DNA of 64,000 nt, taken from positions 1 through 64,000 of the forward strand of contig JAVXVG010000023.1 in the NCBI GenBank assembly GCA_032229975.1, written 5' to 3'. The position numbers and the translations under genes are program-made. Under the pieces are notes generated by a model, which was not told where the DNA came from, ran no database searches, and worked only from the letters and a program-made list of their open reading frames with translations. How positions within the stretch are numbered: the stretch's first letter is position 1; every line of letters begins with the position of its first letter. The stretch comes from JAIVGV01 sp032229975. Its GTDB lineage: Bacteria; Acidobacteriota; Blastocatellia; Pyrinomonadales; Pyrinomonadaceae. Positions 1 to 9,415 of this stretch are shown here, piece by piece.

Positions 1-60
1 CGATGAAGTGAAGGCGAGATGCTTTCACTTCATCGTTCCGCGCTCATCCTTCATCGTTAC
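1..60 (-). repeat. Heptamer-period hairpin tract downstream of the DUF4214 gene
   Basis: Bases 1-14 pair with 22-35 (one G-T pair), leaving a 7-base loop. The tract reads in 7-base steps: TTCATCG occurs at 29-35 and again exactly 21 bases later at 50-56. It lies immediately 3' of the minus-strand gene ending at 63, so it could act as its transcription terminator, although the region beyond the stem is outside the window. It belongs to the period-7 tract family described at 10739, 30883, 42419, 56258 and 63502. Confidence 0.6.
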
Positions 61-62
61 TT

Positions 63-1736
63 CTACGGCTGTCCAAAGCGATTGCGATACTCCTGCGAAT
101 GGACGAAGCCGAAGATCATCGGGCGATAGTCGCCGGGCTCGACGCCGGGCGCGCCGTTGGTCATGAAGTTGACCCACGCGTTGAAGCCGTCTGACTCCGG
201 CTCGCGACGCAGGTAGCCGAAGTATTGCATGGCGACGAAGCCGCGATTGTGGAAACGCCCGTCAACTTCCGCAGTCTCGACGAAGGCACGCAAAGTGTCC
301 TCCGCGCTTCGCGCACCGTTGCGACGGTCGGCGACGAGTTGCGCGTGGCCCGCGATGCGGACGCCCGCCGAGCGTTCGAGGCGAGAGACGAAGTCTTCTG
401 CGTGAGCCGCATCCTCAACATCCCCGAAGGCGTGCTCAAACTCCGGTCGCTGCATCAACTCGTGCGCGAGTTGAATTTTCGCCGCGTCGAGATTCGACGT
501 TGATTGCAGGACGCCGAGTCGCGCGAGGTCGTCCATGAACTCGCTGTAGCGCGGCAGCCTGCCGAGCGCGGCGTCGTAGAGACGATAGACGAAGTAGCCG
601 CGACCACTGAACTCCGGCGAGCGATAGAAGCCCGAAGAGATTTGCACGCGGTCGCAAGGTTTGTAGTCGCGACCGTAGCCGTTGTCCGGGCATGACTCAA
701 GCAGGCTGGCCCAAGCCTCGAAGCCCTGCTGATCGGGCGCGCGACCGAGGAAGTCCATGTACTGCTGGCGCACGAAGAAGTTTGGGTCTTCGAGTGGGTT
801 CGCAATGTTGGCAATCACGCCGAACGTACCCGCCAGCACAGTCGCGCCCGTCGCAGTGTTGATGATGGTGACGGTCGTGCCCTGCGTGATCGCAGGGACT
901 GTCTGACCATGCTCTGTCTCCAATTCGATTTCGCCACGGAAGACTGAGTTGAGAACGATCTGACCGACGTTCGTTCCATTGATCAGCACGCTGAGAGCCG
1001 TGCCTGCGGGCAAGTTCACGTCCTCGACTTCGACCTCGAAGGTGCGCGCGCCGCCCACGCGCGAACGAAAGTCCGCATGGCCCTGCGGGAGCATCCCGCC
1101 GATGGCCGCGCCCGCAAGCGGGATACGCACGCGCAGGTCTGCGCCGGGCTGCGGGGTGGGAGTCGGCGTTGGAGTCGATGTCGGTGATGGAGACGGACTG
1201 GATGTTGGAGTTGGCGTCGGTGTCGGCGAGCGATCATCTCTAGGTAGCGAAGAGGTGAACGTGCCGCTGAGCAGCGTCGCGCCCGCAGCGTTCGTCACAG
1301 TGATCGTCGTGCCGTTGACGACGGGCGGGACGGGCTGGCCCCGATCGGTGCGAAGCAGCAGCTCGCCCTGTTGGCCCTTGAGCATGATCGTGCCGACCTT
1401 GACGCTATCGATGAGTACGTTGAGCGTCGTCGCATCGGCGAGATTCAAATGGTTGACGCTCACCTTCAGGTGCGTGCCCTCCGTCTCGCGTTCAAGCTCA
1501 GCCTCACCTTCGGGCACGACGCCGTTGATGGCCGCGCCCGCCAACCTGATCTCGATGTTGACAGAACCGGCCGGCGTCGGTGAAGGCTTCGGCGAAGCTG
1601 TGGGTGAAGGCGTGGGCGTCGCGCGATCCTCGGCGAAGGAGTTAGGCGCGAGGACGAAGACGAAGAGCAGCAGAGAAGCGCAGGCAGCGAGCGCGCGCAA
1701 GGTGTATGAAGTGAGACGAGCGTTGCGTGTAGCCAT
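63..1736 (-). CDS. Secreted DUF4214 protein with two duplicated beta domains and Pro/Thr/Ser linkers
   Basis: About 557 residues. The ATG at 1736 is chosen because it is preceded by GGAAAGGA at a good distance and opens a clear signal peptide (basic start, then a hydrophobic stretch ending in NSFA); the open frame reaches 2042, but that extension is not protein-like. Order: signal peptide, Thr/Pro/Ser-rich linker, a ~100-residue domain starting IEIRLAGAAINGVVPEG, a second Pro/Thr linker, a diverged copy of the same domain (VRIPLAGAAIGGMLPQG), then a DUF4214-like C-terminal half with motifs such as FVRQQYMDFLGRAPD. DUF4214 occurs in surface or secreted proteins, often in multiple copies; its biochemical role is not established. 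Probably exported and surface-linked; substrate or partner unknown. Confidence 0.8.
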   Translation of the reverse strand: MATRNARLTSYTLRALAACASLLLFVFVLAPNSFAEDRATPTPSPTASPKPSPTPAGSVNIEIRLAGAAINGVVPEGEAELERETEGTHLKVSVNHLNLADATTLNVLIDSVKVGTIMLKGQQGELLLRTDRGQPVPPVVNGTTITVTNAAGATLLSGTFTSSLPRDDRSPTPTPTPTSSPSPSPTSTPTPTPTPQPGADLRVRIPLAGAAIGGMLPQGHADFRSRVGGARTFEVEVEDVNLPAGTALSVLINGTNVGQIVLNSVFRGEIELETEHGQTVPAITQGTTVTIINTATGATVLAGTFGVIANIANPLEDPNFFVRQQYMDFLGRAPDQQGFEAWASLLESCPDNGYGRDYKPCDRVQISSGFYRSPEFSGRGYFVYRLYDAALGRLPRYSEFMDDLARLGVLQSTSNLDAAKIQLAHELMQRPEFEHAFGDVEDAAHAEDFVSRLERSAGVRIAGHAQLVADRRNGARSAEDTLRAFVETAEVDGRFHNRGFVAMQYFGYLRREPESDGFNAWVNFMTNGAPGVEPGDYRPMIFGFVHSQEYRNRFGQP

Positions 1737-2398
1737 GTCGATAATCCTTTCCCGATCCTGTTTGTTTGCGCTGGCGATCTGTCCGGGTAATCTCGTCAGC
1801 TTGTGCGACTCGACAGAGCCGCCACGCTGCTCCTTCAACAACCTCCGTGCCAACGCGAAAGAGTTGATAAGAAATCTCAAGTGTTCGTCGCCGCGCCTGT
1901 GAAAGTGTGTATGAGAGATTGAAGATTCAGATGTGTTGGAGTGCGCGTGGCTCGATATCTGATTCGCATGCGATCCCTCGCAGGCCCGGTGATGTTGATT
2001 GCACCCGCATGAATACAGGCGAAAAGTGGTCTGCGCGAACAAGGTATCTCATGCGAAAGAGGTAAGCATGAGGTTTGAACGCGGAAGCGAAGGCTTCAGA
2101 CGTTTGAAAGAAGAAGAGGCGCAGTTGAGGCTCGTTCGAGGCACAGTATTACAGGGGTTTTACGAATTCACTTTGAACTGCTCGAACGTGTCTGCGAGAT
2201 TTATAGGTCGAGCGCGTGAGTGTTTCAAGGTTGGCATGATGGTTGCACAGTAAAGGATCGGTCGAAATAGGATTCGCGGCGACACGCGATCTACATGCTG
2301 CGGCGACAACGTTTCAACCCTCTGCGCCTTCAAAGCTATCTGCTTCAGAAAGCTTTGAAGTTCAAACGTCGGACTTGCTAAATTTTCAATCAAACGCA
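1737..2398. other. Intergenic region between divergent genes
   Basis: About 660 bases between two divergent secreted-protein genes, presumably holding both promoters; I cannot assign convincing -10/-35 boxes. One feature stands out near the right end: a perfect 10-bp inverted repeat, CTTCAAAGCT at 2328-2337 and AGCTTTGAAG at 2351-2360, in the leader of the protease gene. A possible 61-codon reading frame (ATG 2068, stop 2253) follows a Shine-Dalgarno-like AAAGAGG, but its translation resembles nothing I know. Confidence 0.5.
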
Positions 2399-4456
2399 AT
2401 GAATAGAAATTACTCCTCGGCTTTCAAACTAACGGCGACAGGTTTGCTGCTCTGGTCGCTCTGCTTCAACGGCCTACCGGCGCGCGCGCAGGGTGCGGGC
2501 AAGATCAAATCAAGCGCGACGCAACCTGTCGCGCAAACCTCGTCGCTCGCCGCCGACTTCTTCTTTCCGACCTTGACCAAGCTCACGCCGAACTCGAACA
2601 AGATTTCTCCAGACCTGCGCGCCGTGCTCGCGAAGGCCGGTACGAAGGCGCGCATCATCAAAGTTGTCTGCCAGTTCAACGCGCCTGCGGGTCGTGTCAT
2701 CCAGCAGATTTATCAACGACCGAACGTGAGCGTCGATTACAGTTTCAAGAACTCAACCGATGTCGTCGCTTCGATGCCCGCGAGCGTAGTGCTTGAGTTG
2801 GCCGCGCAGAAAGAGATCGAGTTCATCACGCCCGACCGCGAAGTACGCACGCTCGGTCACGTCACGGCGACGACCGGCGCAGACGCCGTTCGCTCGCTCG
2901 CCACGGGCGGGCTCGACGGCACAGGGATAGGGATTGCCATTCTCGATTCCGGCATCGCCGATAACCACAAAGCCTTTCGCGATGGACGCACGACCAGCAG
3001 CAACGTGCGCGTCGTCTTCGAGAAAAATTTCGTCCTGCCTTACACCGACGCGCGTGATTCGTTCGGACACGGCACGCACGTCGCTTCGCTCGCCGCAGGC
3101 AACGCTCGTATCTCAAGCGGGGCTTACACAGGCATCGCGCCCAACGCCAACATCATCAACCTGCGCGTGCTCGGCGCACAGGGCAGCGGCTCTGTCTCGA
3201 CCGTCCTGCAAGCGCTCGACTGGGTGCTCACCAATCACGCGACGTACAACATACGCGTCGTCAACATGAGCCTCGGCATGCCCGCGATAGATTCCTATCG
3301 CCACGATCCCGTGTGTCGCGCCGTGCGCAAGCTCGTCGATGCGGGCGTCGTCGTCGTCGCGGCGGCGGGCAATAGCGGGAAGGACGCGAACGGCAACAAG
3401 GTTTACGGAGAGATACATTCGCCCGGCGACGAGCCCTCCGCGATCACTGTCGGCGCGACCAACACCTTCGGCACGGACGACCGCGCAGACGATGTTGTGG
3501 CAAGCTATAGCTCAAGAGGCCCCACACGCAGCAAGACGGTGGACGCGCAAGGGCACGTCACTTACGACAATCTGCTCAAGCCCGATCTTGTAGCGCCCGG
3601 CAACAAACTGATCGCCGCCGAGTCGCCCGGCGATTGTCCTGCGGGTCAGGACGGCTGCGGCGCGCGCAACTATCTCGTCACAAACAATCCGCAGATGGAG
3701 ACGAACGTCAGTGCGGACGACACGCGCGATCAGATGTTCATGAGCGGCACGTCGATGGCTGCGCCGGTAGTCGCGGGCGCGGCGGCCCTGCTGCTGCAAG
3801 CCAATCCAACGCTTACGCCCAACATGGTCAAGGCCATCTTGATGTACACGGCGCAGCCGCTCGCGGGCGCGAACACATTCGAGCAGGGTGCGGGCCAGTT
3901 GAACATCGAGGGCGCGGTGAGATTGGCGAAACTTGTCCGCACCGATCTGACGAACCAGACGCCGCTCGGCACGCCTTTGCTTACAGGCCCATCTCCGACG
4001 CCGCAATCGACTATCGCCGGTCGCACTTTCAACTGGTCGCAGGGTCTCATCGGCAACTACACGTTCCTCTATGGCTCTGCTTTGATGGATCGCTACCAGC
4101 GCGTTTACGGAACAGGCGTGCTCATCAGCGACGGCGTCGTCTTCAGCGATGGAGTCTTGATCAGCGATGGAGTTTTGATCAGCGATGGAGTCTTGATCAG
4201 CGACAACATCATCACGAGCAGCGGCGGCAACATCAGTCAGGGATCGAACTTCGCTGCGACGGGCGTGCTCATCAGCGACGGCGCGTTGCACGGCGACGGC
4301 GTTGTCTTTAGCGACGGCGTCGTCTTCAGCGACGGCGTGCTCATCTCCGACGGCGTGCTCATCTCCGATGCCGTCACGCGCGCCCTCGCCGTGATGTCGA
4401 ACGGCGCGGACACGCCGCACATGACTATTGTTCCGGACACAGGCGAAGGCCACTGA
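2399..4456 (+). CDS. Secreted S8 subtilisin-like serine protease with hexapeptide-repeat C-terminus
   Basis: About 685 residues from the ATG at 2399; the upstream open frame (TTG 2243) is rejected because the ATG opens a signal peptide ending around residue 30 (PARAQ). The S8 catalytic set is complete: Asp183 in ILDSGIA, His224 in FGHGTHVA, oxyanion Asn325 in AAGNSG and Ser452 in MSGTSMAAP. The stretch between the signal peptide and Asp183 looks like an I9-type propeptide. After the catalytic domain come eleven copies of a six-residue unit close to GVLISD, in blocks at residues 573-602 and 622-657. Likely secreted or surface-anchored; proteolytic activity is expected, substrate unknown. The ribosome-binding site is weak. 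Confidence 0.93.
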   Translation: MNRNYSSAFKLTATGLLLWSLCFNGLPARAQGAGKIKSSATQPVAQTSSLAADFFFPTLTKLTPNSNKISPDLRAVLAKAGTKARIIKVVCQFNAPAGRVIQQIYQRPNVSVDYSFKNSTDVVASMPASVVLELAAQKEIEFITPDREVRTLGHVTATTGADAVRSLATGGLDGTGIGIAILDSGIADNHKAFRDGRTTSSNVRVVFEKNFVLPYTDARDSFGHGTHVASLAAGNARISSGAYTGIAPNANIINLRVLGAQGSGSVSTVLQALDWVLTNHATYNIRVVNMSLGMPAIDSYRHDPVCRAVRKLVDAGVVVVAAAGNSGKDANGNKVYGEIHSPGDEPSAITVGATNTFGTDDRADDVVASYSSRGPTRSKTVDAQGHVTYDNLLKPDLVAPGNKLIAAESPGDCPAGQDGCGARNYLVTNNPQMETNVSADDTRDQMFMSGTSMAAPVVAGAAALLLQANPTLTPNMVKAILMYTAQPLAGANTFEQGAGQLNIEGAVRLAKLVRTDLTNQTPLGTPLLTGPSPTPQSTIAGRTFNWSQGLIGNYTFLYGSALMDRYQRVYGTGVLISDGVVFSDGVLISDGVLISDGVLISDNIITSSGGNISQGSNFAATGVLISDGALHGDGVVFSDGVVFSDGVLISDGVLISDAVTRALAVMSNGADTPHMTIVPDTGEGH
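4115..4369 (+). repeat. 18-bp tandem repeats coding for GVLISD/GVVFSD hexapeptides
   Basis: Two blocks inside the subtilase gene: five 18-base units at 4115-4204 and six at 4262-4369, separated by a 19-residue Ser/Gly/Asn-rich spacer. Units alternate between GVLISD and GVVFSD with a few variants (GALHGD). The middle units of the first block are almost identical in DNA, which fits recent slippage or unequal exchange. Copy number may therefore vary between strains. Confidence 0.9.
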
Positions 4457-4530
4457 CGAACCAGCACCATTTTCGCGAACGCACACGGCAGGACTAGCTC
4501 CACCCACCTCGATCCTGCGCGCGCACTACC

Positions 4531-5424
4531 ATGTCCCATGCTCGCCTAGACATTTTCTCAGAGACGAACGTCGCGTCGTCGCGCTCCGCGACAACCGTCG
4601 AGCGTCTCGTGAGTGGCCGTGAAGAAGAGACGCTCGTATTTCTCTCCGCGCGGCCCGTCAACACCTTCGTCTTGAGCGGTCTCATCCGCGACAACGGACT
4701 TGAGAGTCCGCGCAATCGCGGCGACTTCCACGCGTGTCGCGATGCGGAGGGAAATCTGACGGGCGTCGCCATGTTCGGACACGCGACGGTCTTCGCCGCT
4801 CGCACCGACGAGCAGATCGTCGCCTTCGCACGCTTCGCGCGGACGCTTCAGCAGATGCATCTCATCGCGGGCGAGCCGTCGGAGGTCGAGCTGTTCTGGA
4901 AAACTTACGCGCGCACCGACGCCGCGCCGCCCAACCGCGTGCCGTTCTTCCTCTATGAGCTGCGACACCACATCGAAGTTCCTGCGCCCGCGCCGCAGCT
5001 TCGCCCCGCCGATCTCTCGCAGGTCGAACAGGTGGCCCTCGTGCACGCCGAGATCGCCATCGAGACAAGCGGCGTCAATCCTCTGGAGATCGACCGCGAA
5101 GGTTTTCTGCGTCGCACCGCCGAGCGGATCGCGAAGGGGCGCGTGTGGGTCTGCGCCGACGGCAAGCAGTTGAACTTCAAAGCGGACGTGATCTCAGAGA
5201 TGCCCGAAGTGATCTATCTCGAAGGCGTCTATGTCGCGCCGAGCGAGCGCGGCAAGGGCTTCGGCTTGCGCTGCCTCGCAAGCCTCTGCTCAGAACTCTT
5301 GCAACGCGCGCGCGCCGTCGCCGTCCTCGTCGTCACAGACAACACGCCCGCCGTCTCGCTCTACAAGCGGGCCGGTTTCAAGCTCTACAGCGACTATCTC
5401 ATTCTCTACCCGCAAGACGAGTAA
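4531..5424 (+). CDS. GNAT-family N-acetyltransferase with N-terminal extension
   Basis: 297 residues. The C-terminal ~140 residues form a GNAT fold: the acetyl-CoA pyrophosphate loop is VAPSERGKGFG (R/Q-x-x-G-x-G/A type), preceded by the YLEGVYV strand and followed by VLVVTDNTPAVSLYKRAGF, the usual N-x-x-A-x-x-x-Y-x-x-x-GF ending. The N-terminal half resembles the DUF4081-type partner domain found with some GNATs, giving a two-domain enzyme. The acceptor is not predictable. No convincing Shine-Dalgarno precedes the ATG. It lies 74 bases after the subtilase gene. Confidence 0.85.
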   Translation: MSHARLDIFSETNVASSRSATTVERLVSGREEETLVFLSARPVNTFVLSGLIRDNGLESPRNRGDFHACRDAEGNLTGVAMFGHATVFAARTDEQIVAFARFARTLQQMHLIAGEPSEVELFWKTYARTDAAPPNRVPFFLYELRHHIEVPAPAPQLRPADLSQVEQVALVHAEIAIETSGVNPLEIDREGFLRRTAERIAKGRVWVCADGKQLNFKADVISEMPEVIYLEGVYVAPSERGKGFGLRCLASLCSELLQRARAVAVLVVTDNTPAVSLYKRAGFKLYSDYLILYPQDE

Positions 5425-5592
5425 CAATGGTGAGTTCTCACGCTTCACTTGATCGACCGACGTGCGTTTGTAATTTGTGTTGACGGAAACTATATTGACG
5501 TGCGAGCCGATCACATCACGAGACGGGATCATTACTACGTCCGTGACGATCCGTCGAATCGCACTCGTCCCTCGTCGCCGACCGGAAGCTCG

Positions 5593-8500
5593 ATGAACGA
5601 TCACACTCCAACAAGCGCGGATGATACGCGCACGTCGCGACGCGAAGGCGGCGGCGGGCTCACCTTCGCGCAGGCCCGCGCGCGCACACGCGCCGATGCT
5701 TTGCGCCGCACGCTTGATGTCGAGTTTGAAGAGCTGCGTGGGTTGCTCGATCAAGGACTGTCGAGCGAAGTCGTGCGTCGCGTTAATCAGACGATGCGCG
5801 CGGCGCGCGGCGATGCGTCGCTACTGGCCCGCGCACGCTGCCTGCTCTCCGCCGCGCTCGAAATGCAGGGGCAATACAGCGAGTCGCTCGAAGCCATCAA
5901 GACTTACGAGAGTACCGAAGAGCGAGAAGGATTAGAGGCGGAGGCAACGCTCGAACTCGGCGTCCGGCTCGGTCTCGCATACAACTACACGGGCGATCAC
6001 CCGAAGGCCATCGGGCTCTTGAACGGCGCGCTACGCGAGGCATCGGAGACTTACACCGGCGCGCAACTCGGCGCGCACGTCGGCGCAACCTATCTCGCGC
6101 TCGCACGCGTCTATCGCAGCATCAACGAGTACACCATCGCGCGCGATCACGCGCAGCGCGCGCTAGAACACTATCGCGGCACGGGCGATTGGCGCGGTCT
6201 CGCCGAAGCCTACTTCGCCGTCGGGCTCGCGGAACTTTTTGAAGGTAACTACGAGCCCGCGCTTGAACATCTTGAACAGGCCCTGAAGCTCGTCGGCGAC
6301 CGGCCCGCCTCTTACCTGCTCGGCAAAATCTATACGAACATGGCGGGCGCGTGTGTCTTTCTTAAACGACCGCACGACGGCATCAGCTATCTCGAAAAAG
6401 CGATCAGCTACTACGAGCGCACGGAGCACAGGGCCAACGCGGTCGATGGTTATAACAACCTCGGCGTCCATCTCACGCTCATCGGCGATTGGCGACGCGC
6501 GCAAGATGCTCTGGAACGCGCGCTCGCGCTCGCCGCCGAAACAGATGCCAAAGCGCGCGTACCGATGATCCTCGATTCGCTCGGCGAGTTGTTGCTGCTG
6601 CGCGGTGATCTCACAGAAGCGCGCGAGAGGCTTGAGCGTGCCGTCGAGCTTTCAAGCGAGCAGGCTAACAAGTGGTATTCAGGTCAGGCCCTGCGCACGC
6701 TCGGTCGTTGCCACCTCGCGCTCGGTAACCACGCGCTCGCCATGCGCGATGGCGAGCGCGCACTCGAACTGGCCGCGCGCATCGGCGACCGTCAGGCCAT
6801 CAGCGACTCGCGCCTCCTCCTCGCCGAAGCGCACCTGCGACGCGGCGAGTTGGACTTCTGTGACGAAGAGCTGCAACTCGTCGCCGGAGAGACGACCGAT
6901 TCCGAAGCAGACCTCGCCGTCACCGGCGAGACGCAGAGACTCTGCGGCGCGCTCGCCTCGGCGCGCGGCGATTCGGTGCGCGCCTCGCAGCACTTCGGCC
7001 GTAGCCTCTCGATCTACGAGATGCTCGGCGACCGCTATCGCAGCGCGCTCGCGCTCTACGAACTCGGTCGCGCTTGTGCTCACGCGCAGCCCGAACGGGC
7101 CGCCGAATCTCTCACGCGCGCCGCGCAGACCTTCCGCGAACTCGGCGCGCGCACTGCTGCGGATCGCGCCGATGCCGCGCTCGCCACGCTCGACCGCGTG
7201 AGCGAGCCGCGACGCCAACAGGGGATCGCGAGCATCACGCAGCTCGTCCTGCTCCGGCTCACCGAAGCAGTCGCTTCGCGCGAGTTGTTACTTCGCGAAC
7301 TCGCCGCCGTCGTTTCGCAAGAAGCGGGTGCGCGACAAGTCTTGATCGCGGAGCACGACGAAGACTCGCGCGAGCGCATCGTCGTCTGCCACGGCTGGAC
7401 TCCCGCCGAGTGTGAAGAGTTGGCGGAACGGCTCTCGCGCGCAGGATCGGAGAGCGAGCGCGAGAAGGTGGCCCGCACACTCGGCGCAGTCATCTTCGAT
7501 CTTCATCCCTCGCAGGCACGAGCAGCGACGCTCGTCGTTGCGCCGCGCGAGTCGGTCGTGTTGCCCGGCGATGAATCGATCGAGCCTTTGTTGCGTGTCG
7601 TCGAGTTGGGATTGGACGTGTGCGCGTTGCGCGAGCGCGGGCGGCGCGGCGCGGAGAATGAAGAAGCAAGCTCGCACGCTCGCGACAGTCTCATGCCCGG
7701 CTTCATCCATTCGAGTCCGGCCATGACGAGTCTCGTCGAAGAGATTCACAAGATTCGCTCGTCCGATGTGACCGTGCTCGTCACAGGTGAATCGGGCACG
7801 GGCAAAGAACTCGTCGCGCGCGCGATTCATTCCTTGTCGTCGCGACGCGAGAAAGTTTTCATCCCGTTCAACTGCACGGCCGTGCCGAAAGAGTTGTCGG
7901 ACGCTTATCTCTTCGGCTATCGCAAAGGCTCTTTCACGGGCGCGGTCTCTGACTCGCCGGGCGTCATCCGCGCGGCGGCCGGAGGCACGCTCTTCCTCGA
8001 CGAGATCGGCGATCTGCCGCTCGACATTCAACCGAAGCTGTTGCGCTTTCTTCAGGAAGGCGAGATTCAGCCGCTCGGCGAGCAGCGGCCCATCAAGGTT
8101 GACGTGCGCGTGTGCGCCGCGACCAATACCGATCTCGAAGGGATGGTGGCGGATGGCCGCTTCCGCGAAGACTTGTACTATCGTTTGAACGTTATACGCC
8201 TGAGAGTGCCGCCGCTTCGCGAGCGTCGTTCGGAAGTCCCCGTCATCGCGAATCACTTCATCAATCATTTCGCGGAGAAGTTCGGTCGTGAAGGCATACG
8301 CATCTCGCCGGAGACGATGGACTTGATGATGGTGTACGACTGGCCCGGCAACGTGCGCCAACTGCTCAATGAAATTCAACGTGTCGCCGCGCGCGCCGAG
8401 TCGGGCACGACGATCACGCCCGATCAGCTCTCGCCCGAACTGCAACGCACCTCCGCGCCGACGCGCACAGAAGGAATGGCGATGGCGACGCTCTCCGGCT

Positions 8501-8685
8501 CATCCTTCAACGTGCCCTCAGACTTGACGCTGCCGGAAGCCGTCGAAGAACTCGAACGTCGCATGATCATCGAGACCTTGCGCAAGCACGGCGGCAACAT
8601 CTCGCGGGCCGCGCGCACGCTCGGCATCACACGTCGCGGCTTGCAACTCAAGCTCGGTCGCTACGCCATCAACGCACGCCCCTGA
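5593..8685 (+). CDS. Sigma-54-dependent transcription activator with TPR and GAF-like sensor region
   Basis: About 1030 residues if it starts at the ATG at 5593 (GGAAG just upstream); the frame is open back to 5449, so the start is uncertain. Residues ~60-560 are a TPR superhelix, followed by a GAF-like stretch to ~690. The AAA+ domain has Walker A GESGTGKE (732-739), the sigma-54 contact loop as GSFTGA (779-784; consensus GAFTGA), and Walker B with Asp803-Glu804. A Fis-type helix-turn-helix (NISRAARTLGITRRG) ends the protein near residue 1002-1025. There is no receiver domain, so the TPR/GAF part probably senses a protein or small molecule directly. It would drive RNA polymerase-sigma-54 at unknown promoters. 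Confidence 0.92.
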   Translation: MNDHTPTSADDTRTSRREGGGGLTFAQARARTRADALRRTLDVEFEELRGLLDQGLSSEVVRRVNQTMRAARGDASLLARARCLLSAALEMQGQYSESLEAIKTYESTEEREGLEAEATLELGVRLGLAYNYTGDHPKAIGLLNGALREASETYTGAQLGAHVGATYLALARVYRSINEYTIARDHAQRALEHYRGTGDWRGLAEAYFAVGLAELFEGNYEPALEHLEQALKLVGDRPASYLLGKIYTNMAGACVFLKRPHDGISYLEKAISYYERTEHRANAVDGYNNLGVHLTLIGDWRRAQDALERALALAAETDAKARVPMILDSLGELLLLRGDLTEARERLERAVELSSEQANKWYSGQALRTLGRCHLALGNHALAMRDGERALELAARIGDRQAISDSRLLLAEAHLRRGELDFCDEELQLVAGETTDSEADLAVTGETQRLCGALASARGDSVRASQHFGRSLSIYEMLGDRYRSALALYELGRACAHAQPERAAESLTRAAQTFRELGARTAADRADAALATLDRVSEPRRQQGIASITQLVLLRLTEAVASRELLLRELAAVVSQEAGARQVLIAEHDEDSRERIVVCHGWTPAECEELAERLSRAGSESEREKVARTLGAVIFDLHPSQARAATLVVAPRESVVLPGDESIEPLLRVVELGLDVCALRERGRRGAENEEASSHARDSLMPGFIHSSPAMTSLVEEIHKIRSSDVTVLVTGESGTGKELVARAIHSLSSRREKVFIPFNCTAVPKELSDAYLFGYRKGSFTGAVSDSPGVIRAAAGGTLFLDEIGDLPLDIQPKLLRFLQEGEIQPLGEQRPIKVDVRVCAATNTDLEGMVADGRFREDLYYRLNVIRLRVPPLRERRSEVPVIANHFINHFAEKFGREGIRISPETMDLMMVYDWPGNVRQLLNEIQRVAARAESGTTITPDQLSPELQRTSAPTRTEGMAMATLSGSSFNVPSDLTLPEAVEELERRMIIETLRKHGGNISRAARTLGITRRGLQLKLGRYAINARP

Positions 8686-8703
8686 TCATTCACAAGCACG
8701 AAC

Positions 8704-9267
8704 TCAATCAGTCGTTTTCAAGTTCTCAGCGAGCATCTTGCAGAAGAGCGAGCCCTGTTCGATAGCGTCGTCGAGCGCATGATGCGTGTGTGGAAGCGTG
8801 TCGTCGAACCAGCGTCGGGGCATGGTTGTCTTGGTGACGGTGAGGAAATCGATCTTGAGCATAGCCATCGCGTATGACTTGATGTCGAGTCCGACGAAGG
8901 TGAAGGGACTGTAGCCAGCGAAGCGGTGCAAGTACCACTGGACAAACATATAGTCGAAGACGACCGGATAAGCGACGAAGACCGGCTCGCCCGATAGCTG
9001 TTTAAGCCACGCGACGTAATCGCGCATCGCCTCTTGCGGTGGCTGCGGGTTCTCGCGCGAAGCCGTCCAAGCCTCAGGGAATTTCTCCCAGAAGCTCATC
9101 GTCTCAGGATGCTCGGTTGCGCCGGAGAGCGTTTCGAGGTTGACGGTGAAAGTGTCGATGAGCGTGCCGTCGGCGAGAAACGCTGCGGAGGCGAGGCTCA
9201 GCATCGAGTGGAGCGCGGGCACGGGGCCATCAGTCTCGATGTCTGTGCTCACGTAGATTTCAGTCAT
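8704..9267 (-). CDS. DnaQ-like (DEDDh) 3'-5' exonuclease
   Basis: 187 residues. Exo I is STDIETDGP with Asp9 and Glu11; a central FDYMFV supplies the Exo II acidic residue; Exo III is HHALDDA near residues 162-168 with the DEDDh histidine and final Asp. Length and architecture fit a stand-alone exonuclease rather than DNA polymerase III epsilon, which carries a longer C-terminal tail. It could process RNA or single-stranded DNA; the substrate cannot be told from sequence. It ends 18 bases from the convergent sigma-54 activator gene. Confidence 0.85.
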   Translation of the reverse strand: MTEIYVSTDIETDGPVPALHSMLSLASAAFLADGTLIDTFTVNLETLSGATEHPETMSFWEKFPEAWTASRENPQPPQEAMRDYVAWLKQLSGEPVFVAYPVVFDYMFVQWYLHRFAGYSPFTFVGLDIKSYAMAMLKIDFLTVTKTTMPRRWFDDTLPHTHHALDDAIEQGSLFCKMLAENLKTTD

Positions 9268-9349
9268 GTTTATTCGTCCTTGCTCGTGTCAGGCCGGTTG
9301 CGTGAATGGGCCGGTTAGTGCGCGGATAACTCTTCGTCTTGCGAAGAAA

Positions 9350-9385
9350 CAGGAAACGGTCGCTGTGGAGGGCGACCGTTTCCTG
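9350..9385 (-). terminator. Intrinsic terminator of the ATP-grasp gene
   Basis: A perfect 14-bp stem (9350-9363 with 9372-9385) and 8-base loop; on the minus strand the stem is followed by TTTCTT. It sits 30 bases past the stop codon of the minus-strand gene ending at 9416 and before the exonuclease gene, so the two minus genes are probably separate transcripts. Confidence 0.85.
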
Positions 9386-9415
9386 AACTCATTGATGAAG
9401 AGTGAACGCCGCGCT

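Noticed and set aside
979..1902. Long open frame on the plus strand, opposite the DUF4214 gene
   Set aside because: It mirrors the Pro/Thr-coding repeats of the real gene and has no ribosome site or recognisable motif.
2068..2253. 61-codon frame with a good Shine-Dalgarno-like sequence
   Set aside because: Translation lacks homology, hydrophobic or structural pattern, and lies in a long divergent promoter region; chance is likelier.
7288..8445. 385-codon minus-strand frame opposite the sigma-54 activator
   Set aside because: It is a mirror frame of high-GC coding DNA; the plus strand has complete AAA+ motifs.
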